Part shown: positions 32,357-41,213 of the stretch, in pieces
Position numbering within the stretch: the stretch's first letter is position 1
Layout of the letters: each line of letters starts with the position of its first letter
From: Bacteroidales bacterium
GTDB lineage: Bacteria > Bacteroidota > Bacteroidia > Bacteroidales > Bacteroidaceae
Assembly: GCA_022772475.1 (NCBI GenBank)
Contig: JALEZQ010000058.1
Coordinates: 1 to 57,805 of the forward strand
Length of the DNA stretch: 57,805 nucleotides
Reading direction: 5' to 3'
The notes under the pieces: model-generated
Told to the model about the DNA's origin: nothing
The model's input: only the letters and a program-made list of their open reading frames with translations
The model's database searches: none
Made by a program: the position numbers and the translations under genes

Positions 32357-33766
32357 ATGCTCCCCATCCCCGACCTTCTGCAACAGGCGCAACTGACGCC
32401 GACGGCCATGCAGGCCGACATGCTCCGCGCCGCCACCGCCACCGATGGCGCCGCCCACCTGCTGCTCCTGGCCCCCACGGGCACGGGCAAGACGCTGGCG
32501 TACCTGCTGCCCATGCTGCAGCTGCTCTGCCCGGAAAGCCCGGAACGTCCGGAAAGCCCGGAATATCCGGAGTCTCCGGAAAATCCGGAAAATCCGGAAC
32601 GTCCGGCCTCTCCAGCCGGCCCCGCCGCCATCATCGTCGTGCCCACCCGCGAACTGGCCCTTCAGGCCGACGAGATGCTCGCGCGCCTCAAGAGCGGCGT
32701 CAAGAGCCGGTGTCTCTATGGCGGACGCCCCACGATGGACGAGCACCGGCGCCTGCGCGAGGTGCGCCCGCAGGTGGTCTTCGCCACGCCGGGACGCCTC
32801 AACGACCACCTCGACAAGGGCAACATCGCCGCCTCGGCCGTGCGCATCCTCGTCATCGACGAGTACGACAAGTGCTTGGAGATGGGCTTCCGCGACGAGG
32901 TGACGCGCATCGCCGCCCGCCTGCCGCGCGTGGAGCACTGCTGGCTCACGTCGGCCACGGCCACCGAAGATGCCCGCCTGCTGGCGGCCCAACTGCCGGG
33001 CGGCGGCCGCCTGCAGACGCTCGACTATCTTGACGCGGACAGCCGCGCCGCCGCTCGCCGCATACGCCTGCACAGCGTGACCTCGCCCGAGCGCGACAAA
33101 TTGGAGACGCTGGGCCGCCTGCTCTCCGCCATCGGCGGTGCACCGGCCATCGTCTTCGTGGCACACCGCGAGAGCGCCGAGCGCGTGGGACGCTATCTCG
33201 ACAGCGAAGGCTTCGACTGCGTGGTCTATCACGGCGGCATGGAACAGGAACGGCGCGAGAAGGCTTTGGGGAAATTCCGCGGCGGCTGCGCCAACGTCAT
33301 GGTTTCGACGGACATCGCCGCTCGCGGCCTCGACATCCCCGAGGTGGAGGCCGTGGTACACTATCACCTGCCCGACAGCGAGGCTACCTTCACCCACCGC
33401 ATCGGCCGCTCGGCACGCTGGGAGGCCACGGGCACGGCCTACCTCATCCTCGGCCCCGACGAGACGCTGCCGCCCTACGCCGCCGACGCCACGCCCTTTG
33501 CTGTGGGCCGCACGCCCGTCCGCCCCACACCCTGCCGCATGGCGGCGCTCTATATCGGCCGCGGCCGGAAGGAGAAGGTGTCGCGTGCCGACGTCGTCGG
33601 CTTCCTCTGCAAACAGGGCGCACTGACCGCCGCCGACATCGGCCGCATCGACCTCGCCGACCACCACGTCATCGTCAGCCTGCGCCGCGAATGCCTCGCC
33701 GCCGTCATCCGCCGTGTGGCCGGCCAGAAGATAAAAGGTCTCAAGACGCACTACCTGCCGGCATAA
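32357..33766 (+). CDS. DEAD-box-type ATP-dependent RNA helicase
   Basis: A 469-residue SF2 helicase. Motif I is APTGTGKT near residue 38, Ia VVPTRELALQ, Ib TPGRL, motif II DEYDK near 167 (not DEAD), III SAT near 200 and VI HRIGRSAR near 347. The Q-motif is weak. Between motifs I and Ia, residues about 57-85 are a run of PES/PER/PEN triplets coded by the 9-bp CCGG repeat, an insertion not expected in the family. It probably unwinds structured RNA in ribosome assembly or decay. It ends 26 bases inside the convergent gene at 33741-34880. Confidence 0.87.
   Translation: MLPIPDLLQQAQLTPTAMQADMLRAATATDGAAHLLLLAPTGTGKTLAYLLPMLQLLCPESPERPESPEYPESPENPENPERPASPAGPAAIIVVPTRELALQADEMLARLKSGVKSRCLYGGRPTMDEHRRLREVRPQVVFATPGRLNDHLDKGNIAASAVRILVIDEYDKCLEMGFRDEVTRIAARLPRVEHCWLTSATATEDARLLAAQLPGGGRLQTLDYLDADSRAAARRIRLHSVTSPERDKLETLGRLLSAIGGAPAIVFVAHRESAERVGRYLDSEGFDCVVYHGGMEQERREKALGKFRGGCANVMVSTDIAARGLDIPEVEAVVHYHLPDSEATFTHRIGRSARWEATGTAYLILGPDETLPPYAADATPFAVGRTPVRPTPCRMAALYIGRGRKEKVSRADVVGFLCKQGALTAADIGRIDLADHHVIVSLRRECLAAVIRRVAGQKIKGLKTHYLPA
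32531..32606. repeat. 9-bp-period CCGG repeat, locus 3, inside the helicase gene
   Basis: CCGG occurs at 32531, 32540, 32549, 32558, 32567, 32576, 32585, 32594 and 32603, exactly 9 bases apart, in frame so that each unit adds three residues of the Pro-Glu-x type. It shares period and core with loci at 253 and 17437. Confidence 0.92.
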
Positions 33767-34880
33767 CGCCCGCGTCCCAAATGGCCACCATGGCCTCGCC
33801 GCCGGCCAGCAGTTGCTCGGCAGCCTGCCACGGCCGCGTCGGGACGATGCGGAAACGCGATGCCGGCGGCAGCACGCGGCGCAGGCCCAGCGCCACCATC
33901 CCCATGGTGCGACGCAGGTTCAGTTCGACGCAGGGGTGCAACGCCCATCCGTCGGCCGTTCGCACCAGCATCATATCGACGCCCATCACCCCCGTATAGC
34001 GGCCACCGATATAGCCGCGCAGAACATCGGCCACCACCCTGCCCACCACGGGCAGAGCCGGGCGCAAGCCCTCCGGCAGGTGTCCGGCAAGGGCGGCATC
34101 GTCGGCCACCACATTGCCGCCATAGCGGCCGCTGCTGGTCTCGAACACCGACAGGCCGGCATAGTGCACACCGGCCGTATCGGCCTCAAACTCCATTGCG
34201 AAATCAGCCGCCACGTCATAGAGCGGCTCGATGGCCACGCCGCCCTGCGTGGCCATCGTTTTTTCTACACGTCGCCACACGGCCTCCTCGGCGGGCCACG
34301 CCACCACGAAGACGCCGCGGCCGCTGCACGACCACGGCGTCTTGCACATACTGCGGCCATTGGCGGCAAGTACGGCGCGCGCCGCATCGGCCGTCGTGCA
34401 CCATGCCGAGCGCCCCGCGACGGGCAGAGCGGGCAGCGCGCGGCCGAGGGCGCCGATGATGGCGGGGAGCAGCGCGACGGCCGTCCGGCGCGACGACAGA
34501 GGGCGCACCACGTCGCTGATCCATGCCGCGTCGGGCAGCAGGCGGTCGGGGGCACCGAGGCCGGCCAGCACATGGCGCAGCCGCAGGTCGTAGCCCCAGG
34601 GCGCGATGCCGTCGATGGCGTCCCAGAAGGCGGCAGGCAGTCGGCGCCCGTCGGTCGGCGCCGTGATGAAGTGGACGCCGGGCGCCAGACGGCGCAGGGC
34701 ATCGGGAGGAGTTGGGGCGTCGGGCGGCAGGAGTACCCCGTCGCCGGCTGCGGCCCACAGCGCGGGCAGAGCCGATAGGTCGCGCTCCATCAGCCGCGCC
34801 GCCCGCGAGGGCTGGCACACATGGGCGGCGGGGACAAGGGCCTCGTCGTGGCCCGCGTTGAACACATGCAGAAGGGACAT
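33741..34880 (-). CDS. ATP-grasp-like protein of unknown substrate
   Basis: A 379-residue protein starting MSLLHVFNAGHDEALV (chosen over an ATG at 34913). The C-terminal half carries features of an ATP-grasp ligase: CKTPWSCSGRGVF (lysine and glycine-rich loop), an acidic MEFEAD segment, YTGVMGVDMMLV and VELNLRRTMG, the last resembling the ExN metal-binding pair. It would join an acid to an amine or thiol using ATP. No peptide or cofactor genes sit next to it. It overlaps the convergent helicase gene by 26 bases. The family call is by pattern only. Confidence 0.6.
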   Translation of the reverse strand: MSLLHVFNAGHDEALVPAAHVCQPSRAARLMERDLSALPALWAAAGDGVLLPPDAPTPPDALRRLAPGVHFITAPTDGRRLPAAFWDAIDGIAPWGYDLRLRHVLAGLGAPDRLLPDAAWISDVVRPLSSRRTAVALLPAIIGALGRALPALPVAGRSAWCTTADAARAVLAANGRSMCKTPWSCSGRGVFVVAWPAEEAVWRRVEKTMATQGGVAIEPLYDVAADFAMEFEADTAGVHYAGLSVFETSSGRYGGNVVADDAALAGHLPEGLRPALPVVGRVVADVLRGYIGGRYTGVMGVDMMLVRTADGWALHPCVELNLRRTMGMVALGLRRVLPPASRFRIVPTRPWQAAEQLLAGGEAMVAIWDAGVMPAGSAS

Positions 34881-34984
34881 AGGGCGTAACAATGGCATTT
34901 GGTGAGGATGCAAAGGAAAGCATTTCTGCCGAGGTAGGCGGCATGGGGGTGCGCCGAGAACATAACGGCCACATATTTTGCCCC

Positions 34985-35019
34985 TTTTGGTACTTACTCA
35001 GAAAAAATCACTACCTTTG
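34985..35019 (+). promoter_or_regulatory. pepP promoter
   Basis: TTTTG at 34985-34989 (-33) and TACCTTTG at 35012-35019 (-7) are 22 bases apart, a good Bacteroidetes promoter. A leader of about 75 bases precedes the ATG at 35102. Confidence 0.65.
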
Positions 35020-35101
35020 CAGCATAAGTGTAGGCAGACTCTGACGGGCAATGGTCTGAAAGTCTGCCGCCAACTCTCCCCCCTCTCTAAAAACTTCAAC
35101 T

Positions 35102-36502
35102 ATGCTTTTCTCCAAGGAAACCTATACGGGACGCCGCGCCGGTCTGCGCGAGCGCGTCGGCGACGGCCTTATTCTCATCATGGGCAATAACGACAGTCCG
35201 ATGAACTATCCCGCCAACACCTACAAGTTCCGTCAGGACAGCACGTTCCTCTACTTCTTCGGCCAGCACCGCAACGGGCTGGTGGGCGTCATCGATGCCG
35301 ACAGCGGCGACGAGACGCTCTACGGCGACGAGATAGACATCGACGACATCGTATGGTACGGTTCGGTGACCTCCGTGCGCCAGATGGCCGACGAGTGTGG
35401 CGTGGCCACCACGGCCCCCATGGCCGCCCTTGCCGACGCCGTGGCTCAGGCCATGAAGAGCGGCCGCACGGTGCACTTCCTGCCGCCCTACCGCCACGAC
35501 ACGATGATCCAGCTGATGGACCTGACGGGCATCCACCCGTCTGAGCAGCGCGCCAAAGCCTCGCTGCCGCTCATCAAGGCGGTGGTGGCCCTGCGCTCGG
35601 TCAAGACGGCCGAGGAGATTGCCGAACTGGAGCGCGCCTCGGCCATCGGCTACCGCATGCACACCACGGCGATGGCGCTCTGCCGCCCGGGCGTGACGGA
35701 GCGCTATATCGCGGGCCAGCTCGACGGCATCGCGGCCTCGCTGGGCGCCTGCTGCTCGTTCCAGAGCATCGCCTCGATGCACGGCGAGATTCTCCACGGC
35801 TACCCCTCCGACCGCCTGCTGGAGGAGGGCCGCCTGTTCCTCTGCGACGCGGGCGCCGAGACGGTGGAGCACTACTGCTCTGACCACACGCGCACCACGC
35901 CCATCAGCGGCCACTTCACGCCACGTCAGCGCGACATCTACGACATCGTCGTCGATTGCCACGACCTGGCGCTGACACATGCCCGACCGGGCGTGCGCTG
36001 GTGGGATGTCCACTTCGCCGTATGCCGCCTCATGACGGAGCGTCTGAAGGCGCTAGGCCTGATGAAGGGCAATGTGGATGACGCCGTGAGCGCCGGCGCA
36101 CACGCTCTGTTCCTGCCGCACGGACTGGGCCACATGATGGGCATGGACGTCCACGACATGGAGGGCCTGGGCCAGCAGTACGTGGGCTACGATGAGGAAA
36201 CGCGACCCTCGAGCCAGTTTGGCACAGCCTCGCTGCGCTTCGCACGCCGCCTCGAAGAGGGCCACGTCGTGACCGACGAGCCGGGCATCTACTTCATCCC
36301 CGACCTCATCGACCTCTGGCGCGCCAAGGGCATCAACGCCGACTTCCTCTGCTTCGACGAGATAGAGAAGTATAAGGACTTCGGCGGCATACGCATCGAG
36401 GACGACGTGCTCATCACGGCCGACGGCTGCCGCTTCCTGGGCGAAGAGCGCATCCCCTATCACGCCGACGACGTCGAGGCTTTCCTCGCTGCACGCGGCT
36501 GA
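35102..36502 (+). CDS. pepP: Xaa-Pro aminopeptidase (M24B)
   Basis: A 466-residue di-metal peptidase that removes N-terminal residues preceding proline. The pita-bread catalytic half has all five expected ligands: Asp249 (CDAGAE), Asp261 (CSDHTRTT), His340 (LPHGLGHMMGMDVHD), Glu393 (TDEPGIY) and Glu433 (GGIRIEDD). The N-terminal creatinase-like domain covers about residues 1-170. No signal peptide, so it is cytoplasmic. It is followed 43 bases later by a secreted C1 peptidase. Confidence 0.93.
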   Translation: MLFSKETYTGRRAGLRERVGDGLILIMGNNDSPMNYPANTYKFRQDSTFLYFFGQHRNGLVGVIDADSGDETLYGDEIDIDDIVWYGSVTSVRQMADECGVATTAPMAALADAVAQAMKSGRTVHFLPPYRHDTMIQLMDLTGIHPSEQRAKASLPLIKAVVALRSVKTAEEIAELERASAIGYRMHTTAMALCRPGVTERYIAGQLDGIAASLGACCSFQSIASMHGEILHGYPSDRLLEEGRLFLCDAGAETVEHYCSDHTRTTPISGHFTPRQRDIYDIVVDCHDLALTHARPGVRWWDVHFAVCRLMTERLKALGLMKGNVDDAVSAGAHALFLPHGLGHMMGMDVHDMEGLGQQYVGYDEETRPSSQFGTASLRFARRLEEGHVVTDEPGIYFIPDLIDLWRAKGINADFLCFDEIEKYKDFGGIRIEDDVLITADGCRFLGEERIPYHADDVEAFLAARG

Positions 36503-36545
36503 TTGCAATCCACAAAAGAATTTAACCTAATAACTATTTACTCCA

Positions 36546-37733
36546 ATGAACAGATTTGCTATCCTCGCTGCTGCCCTCATGGCCATCCCCACCATGGCAA
36601 CAGCACAAGAGAAAACGGACAAGCCGGCTGAGCCCGTCTTCACCGTGGTGAAAGCCAACCCCGTCACCAGCGTCAAGAACCAGCACCGCAGCGGTACCTG
36701 CTGGGCCTACTCCTCGCTGGCCTTCATCGAGAGCGAACTGCTCCGCATGGGCAAGGGCGAGTTTGACCTGGAAGAGTCGTTCCTGGTCTATAACACCTAC
36801 ATGGACCGCGCCGACCGCGCCATCCGCACCCACGGCGACGTAAGCTTCTCGCAGGGCGGCTCGTTCTACGACGTCATCTACTGCATGAAGAACTATGGCC
36901 TCGTGCCCCAGGGCACGATGAAGGGCTCGCTCTATGGCGACTCGCTCTACAACTTCAACCAGCTCGACGCCGTCACCAGTGCCTACGTAGGCGCCATCGC
37001 CAAGACGACGAACAAGACCATCAACCCCGCATGGCGCAAGGACCTGAGCAATATCTACGCCAACTACTTCGGCGAACTGCCCACCTCCTTCACCTACAAA
37101 GGCAAGACCTACACGCCGCAGAGCTTTGTGTCGTACCTGGGCCTCAACCCCGACGACTACATCTCGCTCACCAGCTATACGCACCACCCCTTCTACAGCA
37201 AGTTCATCCTCGAGATTCAGGACAACTGGCGCTGGGCCGAAAGCTACAACCTGCCCCTGAACGAGTTTATGGAGGTGATGGAAACGGCTGTACGCAACGG
37301 CTACACCTTTGCCTGGGGTGCTGACGTGAGCGAAGAGGGCTTCAACTGGCGCAAGGGCATCGTCACCGTTCCCGCCGCCACCACCGACAAGGACAACAGC
37401 GGCAGCGACGCCGCACGCTGGACGGGCTCGAACGACCTGAACAACGTCAAGGCTGCCGACGCCAAGGGCGAAAAGACCATCACGCAGGAAATGCGCCAGC
37501 TGGCCTACGACAACTGGGAGACGACCGACGACCACGGTATGCTCATCTACGGTCTGGCCAAAGACCAGGACGGCAAGGAGTACTTCATGATGAAGAACTC
37601 GTGGGGCGACTCGGGTCCCTTCCACGGCCACGCCTACATCTCCAAGCCCTACGTGGCCTACAAGACGATGAACATCGTCATCAACAAGAAGGCCCTGCCC
37701 AAGAGCATCGCCAAGAAGCTCGGCCTGAACTAA
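36546..37733 (+). CDS. Secreted C1-family (bleomycin hydrolase/PepC-like) aminopeptidase
   Basis: A 395-residue cysteine peptidase with a signal peptide cleaved near ATAQE. The papain-fold residues are present: Gln46 (oxyanion) and Cys52 in KNQHRSGTCWAYSS, His330 in DDHGML, and Asn351 in MMKNSWG. The layout matches the C1B group, whose other members are usually cytoplasmic; export to the periplasm or surface is common for the Bacteroidetes versions. It probably trims peptides made by other proteases. A hairpin at 37772-37813 closes the transcript. Confidence 0.9.
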   Translation: MNRFAILAAALMAIPTMATAQEKTDKPAEPVFTVVKANPVTSVKNQHRSGTCWAYSSLAFIESELLRMGKGEFDLEESFLVYNTYMDRADRAIRTHGDVSFSQGGSFYDVIYCMKNYGLVPQGTMKGSLYGDSLYNFNQLDAVTSAYVGAIAKTTNKTINPAWRKDLSNIYANYFGELPTSFTYKGKTYTPQSFVSYLGLNPDDYISLTSYTHHPFYSKFILEIQDNWRWAESYNLPLNEFMEVMETAVRNGYTFAWGADVSEEGFNWRKGIVTVPAATTDKDNSGSDAARWTGSNDLNNVKAADAKGEKTITQEMRQLAYDNWETTDDHGMLIYGLAKDQDGKEYFMMKNSWGDSGPFHGHAYISKPYVAYKTMNIVINKKALPKSIAKKLGLN

Positions 37734-37771
37734 TAGGCCCGAAGACCTGTCATTACAGACGCCCTGTCATT

Positions 37772-37813
37772 ACCACAAATGCCGCGACACGATGGTGCCG
37801 CGGCATTTGTGGT
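37772..37813 (+). terminator. Hairpin after the C1 peptidase gene
   Basis: ACCACAAATGCCGCG (37772-37786) and CGCGGCATTTGTGGT (37799-37813) are exact 15-base inverted arms with a 12-base loop, 38 bases past the stop. There is no T-run. The rest of 37814-38016 shows no gene. Confidence 0.65.
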
Positions 37814-38016
37814 ATATTGGGCTGTATGGGTAAGGGAGTGTATTGGATGCAGTTTGTCCATAGTTACTATGTTTGCAGCGCGTACCACACGGAGACTCCT
37901 GAAAAGAACAAAGAGGCACGAAATTGGCAGGGTCTCACGGGGGGCTGTCTGCCCCCCTGCCGACGGCTCCCCCCGAGTGTTTTTCATGGTATTTTTTAAA
38001 TATCAGAGAAAAAAAA

Positions 38017-38082
38017 TGGTACGTAAATAATTGGATTGTATATTTGAAGTGGAAATACAAAACAACCAATTAAAACGTACCA
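38017..38082 (+). ncRNA. Hairpin upstream of the IS110 transposase, candidate bridge-RNA part
   Basis: The arm at 38017-38034 (TGGTACGTAAATAATTGG) pairs with 38066-38082 (CCAATTAAAACGTACCA) almost perfectly, and TTGTAT/ATACAA forms an inner stem (38036-38041 with 38055-38060) around a 13-base loop. It ends two bases before the transposase ATG. IS110 elements are known to express a structured RNA from flanking non-coding sequence that guides target choice; position and structure fit, but the RNA is not shown. Confidence 0.45.
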
Positions 38083-38084
38083 GT

Positions 38085-39164
38085 ATGCAAAGGAACAAAC
38101 TTTCTTACAATGGACAAAAGATTTTCATCGGAATTGATGTCCACAAGAATCTGTGGGGCGTAGCGGTAGTCTGCGAAGGCGGCTTTGAGGACTATCATAC
38201 ACAGGAACCTTCTGCAGAGAAACTCTTTGAATTTCTACAGAAGCACTACCCGGATGGCGAGTACCATGCAGTTTACGAGTCCGGTTTCAGCGGTTTCTCA
38301 ACCTACTATTCGCTGGTGGAATTGGGAATCGATTGCATGGTGATCAATGCGGCCGATGTTCCTACCACACAGTATGAGCATACAATGAAAACGGATCAGA
38401 TTGATGCCAGGAAACTGGCTCGGTCACTAAAGTCCGGCCTTCTCAGAGGCATCTATATCCACTCAAAGGAAAACATCGATGCACGCTCTGTTGTGCGCAT
38501 TCGCCGCACAATCCAAAAACAGCTGGGCGGCTGCAAGTCCAGAACGAAGCATCTGCTACATAGCAACGGCGTCACAATTCCCGAGCGTTTCAATAAGTCA
38601 GGCTCGTACTGGTCACGGGTGTTTATCAAATGGCTACAGGAGGATGTGCAGCTCTTATCCCCGACACGCGATTCGCTCGACCTATTGTTGGAGCAGGTAA
38701 GCGTCATCCGGTCAACATTGCTCAGGGCTAACAGAAAAGTTCGCGAACTGAGCAGAAGTCAGTTGTACAGGACTCGATATGAGCTGCTGACCTCGGTGCC
38801 GGGCATTGGTCTGAACACGGCCATGGCTTTGCTGACAGAAGTCGGCGATTTTGGAAGATTTCACAACGAACGCGAATTTGCATCGTTTTTGGGCCTTATA
38901 CCGACCTGCCACAGCAGTGGCGAGAAGACCTCACACGGAGAAAAGACATTCCGCGGCAATAAGACGATTGGCCCGATGATTGTTGAAGCCGCGTGGGTCA
39001 GTATCACACGTGACCGCGGTCTGAACTGCGCCTACAGCAACTATCGACAGAAGATGAAACCGCAGGAGGCTATCATCAGAATTGCCCGCAAACTGGCAAA
39101 TATCATCTTCGCGGTAATGAAAACAGAAACCCAATATGTACCATATCAATGGATTAATACATAA
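38085..39164 (+). CDS. IS110-family transposase
   Basis: A 359-residue transposase (start 38085, MQRNKLSYNG). The N-terminal RuvC-like DEDD domain shows FIGIDVHKNLWGVAV (first Asp), an acidic YESGFSGFSTYY segment and KTDQIDARKLA (late Asp pair). The C-terminal serine-containing Tnp domain shows LLTSVPGIGLNTAMALLTEVGDFGRF and FLGLIPTCHSSG. An in-frame ATG at 38031 lies inside the hairpin and is less likely. It appears intact, so the element may still be active. Confidence 0.9.
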   Translation: MQRNKLSYNGQKIFIGIDVHKNLWGVAVVCEGGFEDYHTQEPSAEKLFEFLQKHYPDGEYHAVYESGFSGFSTYYSLVELGIDCMVINAADVPTTQYEHTMKTDQIDARKLARSLKSGLLRGIYIHSKENIDARSVVRIRRTIQKQLGGCKSRTKHLLHSNGVTIPERFNKSGSYWSRVFIKWLQEDVQLLSPTRDSLDLLLEQVSVIRSTLLRANRKVRELSRSQLYRTRYELLTSVPGIGLNTAMALLTEVGDFGRFHNEREFASFLGLIPTCHSSGEKTSHGEKTFRGNKTIGPMIVEAAWVSITRDRGLNCAYSNYRQKMKPQEAIIRIARKLANIIFAVMKTETQYVPYQWINT

Positions 39165-39438
39165 AGACATACAGACAGTTAGACAACCTCATAAAACGAC
39201 TCCTCCCGCTAGGCTGATGAGCTACTACAAGGCTTCATCTCTTCCATAGTTTGTTGCGTTTTACCTATTTCTCTGAAGAAGTAAATTGAGGTGCAGTCAA
39301 TCTGTGTCCTCTCATTAGAAGCTTGTCTAATAGGTCTGTTGTTCAATTGTCTGAGTGAATCCGGCATTCCGTGCCGGAAGGGATATTATATGCCTTCCTC
39401 CAATGGCAGCAAAACAAGAAAACAATGAAAAACAGCAG
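39165..39438. other. 3' non-coding part of the IS110 element
   Basis: No gene is seen. Near its right side are two adjoining hairpins: CCGGCA (39361-39366) with TGCCGG (39372-39377), and GGAAGG (39376-39381) with CCTTCC (39393-39398). They overlap by two bases, so they could be alternatives. In the IS1111 subgroup the guide RNA lies downstream of the transposase, so this stretch is the other candidate source. Confidence 0.5.
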
Positions 39439-39960
39439 TTAAAGTAAAAAATATCGTCCAATTATTTGGATTGCAACATAGAAGCCCAGAAGGAGTAGGG
39501 CAATGCCCACCAGTTGGCCACGCCACCGGAAATGCAGCACCAATAGCGCGGCAATGACGTAGCCGACGGCTATCGCTTGCAGCGTATTGGTGTAAATGTA
39601 TATAGCATGGAGGTTGAAGCCCAAGAGATTGCCCTGTACTATCATGCCCAAGACGAAGAGGATGATGAAGCGCCGGCATATCTTGCGGTAGGCTACGCTC
39701 TTCGGTGCTTCACCGCGCAGGAAGCGGGAGAAGGAAAACGGCATGGAGGTGCCGCTCATAAAGAGGAAGAGCGGCATGACGAGGTCCCAGAACCGGAAAC
39801 CCTCCCATACCTCGTGGTCGAGATGATAGAGCAGGGCCGTGGCAAAGGGGGCGTCAATGCGCGAGAGCAGACTCCAAAGGACAGGCTGAAGAAAGACAAG
39901 GAGGAAGAGGACGAGGCCGCGGAGCGCATCGAGCGAGGATAGGCGTTGTTGGCGATTCAT
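39439..39960 (-). pseudogene. Truncated DUF5009-like acyltransferase
   Basis: The remaining 173 codons start MNRQQRLSSLDALRG and contain several transmembrane segments (FWDLVMPLFLFMSGTSMPFSF, FIILFVLGMIVQGN and LQAIAVGYVIAALLVLHF), the first half of a DUF5009/heparan-glucosaminide-acetyltransferase-like membrane protein normally about 370 residues. It then runs into IS110-side sequence and stops at 39439. The missing half is not found on the other side of the element, so the gene was cut and partly deleted, not just interrupted. Confidence 0.75.
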
Positions 39961-40057
39961 CGTATTGGGGGTGTAATGCTTTTTCAGATGGTCCACTATG
40001 CGTGGAATGTTTTCATGCAGATATTAAGGAGGGTGTTGTTGCTGCCATCTCGTTGTG

Positions 40058-41116
40058 TCATGGACATTTGGGTACAATCCAACCTATGGGCAGGCGTGAC
40101 AGCAGACGTGTGACGGGTACAGGCATGGCATAGCCCTGTAGGGCGTCGAAGGCAACCGCCTCAAATCCGTTGGGAGGCGTCAGAGGTTGGGCGGTTTGCC
40201 ACCACAGGGCAGCGCAGTGGAGTTTGCGGTGCGTCAGTTGGTGTACAAAAGGCGTTGCCAGCGTTTGCGGCGTTGCCTCGGGGTTAATGTCGTGCAAGAA
40301 TTGTAGCGCTTGGCGTTCAGCCTTTTCTGCCGTGTCTTCATCGAAACAGGCCGGCTCAAACAGGCTGGGCCAGATACCGCGGCCGGGGCGACGGCGCAGC
40401 CACAGACCGTCGGGCGTGAGGATGAAAAGGTATAGCAGGTGGCGCTCCTCAATATGGACGGCACGCGACTTGAAGGGGAAGGCCTCTGCCCGTCCTTGCC
40501 GGTGGGCCAGACAGGTGGCGTGAAGCGGACATGGCTCGCAGTCGGGGCGTCGTGGCCGGCAAACCGTGGCGCCAAAGTCCATAATGGCCTGATTGAAAAG
40601 GTCCGGCGCATCGTGGGGCAGCAGGCTTTGGGCTGTATCGCGGATGAGGCGCAGGCCGGAGGCTGTGTCGATAGGGGTGTCGAGAGCGAAGTGGCGCGAG
40701 AGCACGCGGCAGACGTTGCCATCGACCACAGCCACTGCTTCGCCGAAGGCAATGGAGGCCACGGCGGCGGCAGTATATGGCCCTACGCCCGGCAGTTTTT
40801 GCCACTCCGCAGCGGTGCGCGGCATAGTAGGCATTCCGGCCAGCGCCTTGGCGGCGGCATGTAGGTGTCGGGCGCGGCTGTAGTAGCCCAGTCCCTGCCA
40901 GTAGGTCATGACCTCGTCTTCGCCGGCGGCGGCCATGCTCTGTGGGGTGGGGAAGCGCTGGATGAAACGCAGGTAGTAGTCCCATCCCTGCTTGACCTGC
41001 GTTTGTTGCAAGATGACCTCTGAGGTCAGAATGTGCCAGGGATTGCGCGTGTGGCGCCATGGCAGGTCGCGGCCATGGCGTTCGTACCAGTGGATAAGGG
41101 TTTGGGCAAAGGGCAT
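40058..41116 (-). CDS. mutY: Adenine DNA glycosylase MutY
   Basis: A 352-residue repair enzyme that removes adenine mispaired with 8-oxoguanine. Catalytic Glu33 (TSEVILQQTQ) and Asp132 (VVDGNVCR) are present, with the helix-hairpin-helix LPGVGPYTA at 108-116. Four iron-sulfur cysteines follow at 186, 193, 196 and 202 in the C-x6-C-x2-C-x5-C pattern. The C-terminal NUDIX-like domain (from about 215) checks the opposite oxidised base. It is leftward, downstream of manC but separated from it by a strong terminator, so it may be independently expressed. Confidence 0.95.
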   Translation of the reverse strand: MPFAQTLIHWYERHGRDLPWRHTRNPWHILTSEVILQQTQVKQGWDYYLRFIQRFPTPQSMAAAGEDEVMTYWQGLGYYSRARHLHAAAKALAGMPTMPRTAAEWQKLPGVGPYTAAAVASIAFGEAVAVVDGNVCRVLSRHFALDTPIDTASGLRLIRDTAQSLLPHDAPDLFNQAIMDFGATVCRPRRPDCEPCPLHATCLAHRQGRAEAFPFKSRAVHIEERHLLYLFILTPDGLWLRRRPGRGIWPSLFEPACFDEDTAEKAERQALQFLHDINPEATPQTLATPFVHQLTHRKLHCAALWWQTAQPLTPPNGFEAVAFDALQGYAMPVPVTRLLSRLPIGWIVPKCP

Positions 41117-41129
41117 GGTCGAAAAAAAA

Positions 41130-41180
41130 CTGCATCCGCCATTCTGCCGCTACAAGCGGTGGTAGAAGGTGTGGGTGCAG
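41130..41180 (-). terminator. Intrinsic terminator between manC and mutY
   Basis: On the minus strand an outer CTGCAyCC/GGaTGCAG-type stem (41173-41180 with 41130-41137) and an inner CCGCT/AGCGG stem are followed at once by eight T residues (41129-41122). The T-run also sits just before the mutY start at 41116. Confidence 0.75.
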
Positions 41181-41213
41181 TATCTTCAAATAATGATGGA
41201 GTAGTGGGAGATA

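Larger units (their letters stand above)
38017..39470 (+). mobile_element. IS110-family insertion sequence (ends approximate)
   Basis: One transposase gene with about 70 bases of structured sequence before it and 270-300 after. The right end is placed near 39470, where the truncated acyltransferase coding sequence resumes; the left end is a guess set at the hairpin. IS110 elements lack long terminal inverted repeats, so the ends cannot be read directly. GC content is visibly lower than in the genes to the left. Confidence 0.65.

Noticed and set aside
37814-38016. Remaining half of the truncated acyltransferase left of the IS110 element
   Set aside because: Neither strand encodes transmembrane segments matching the missing part.
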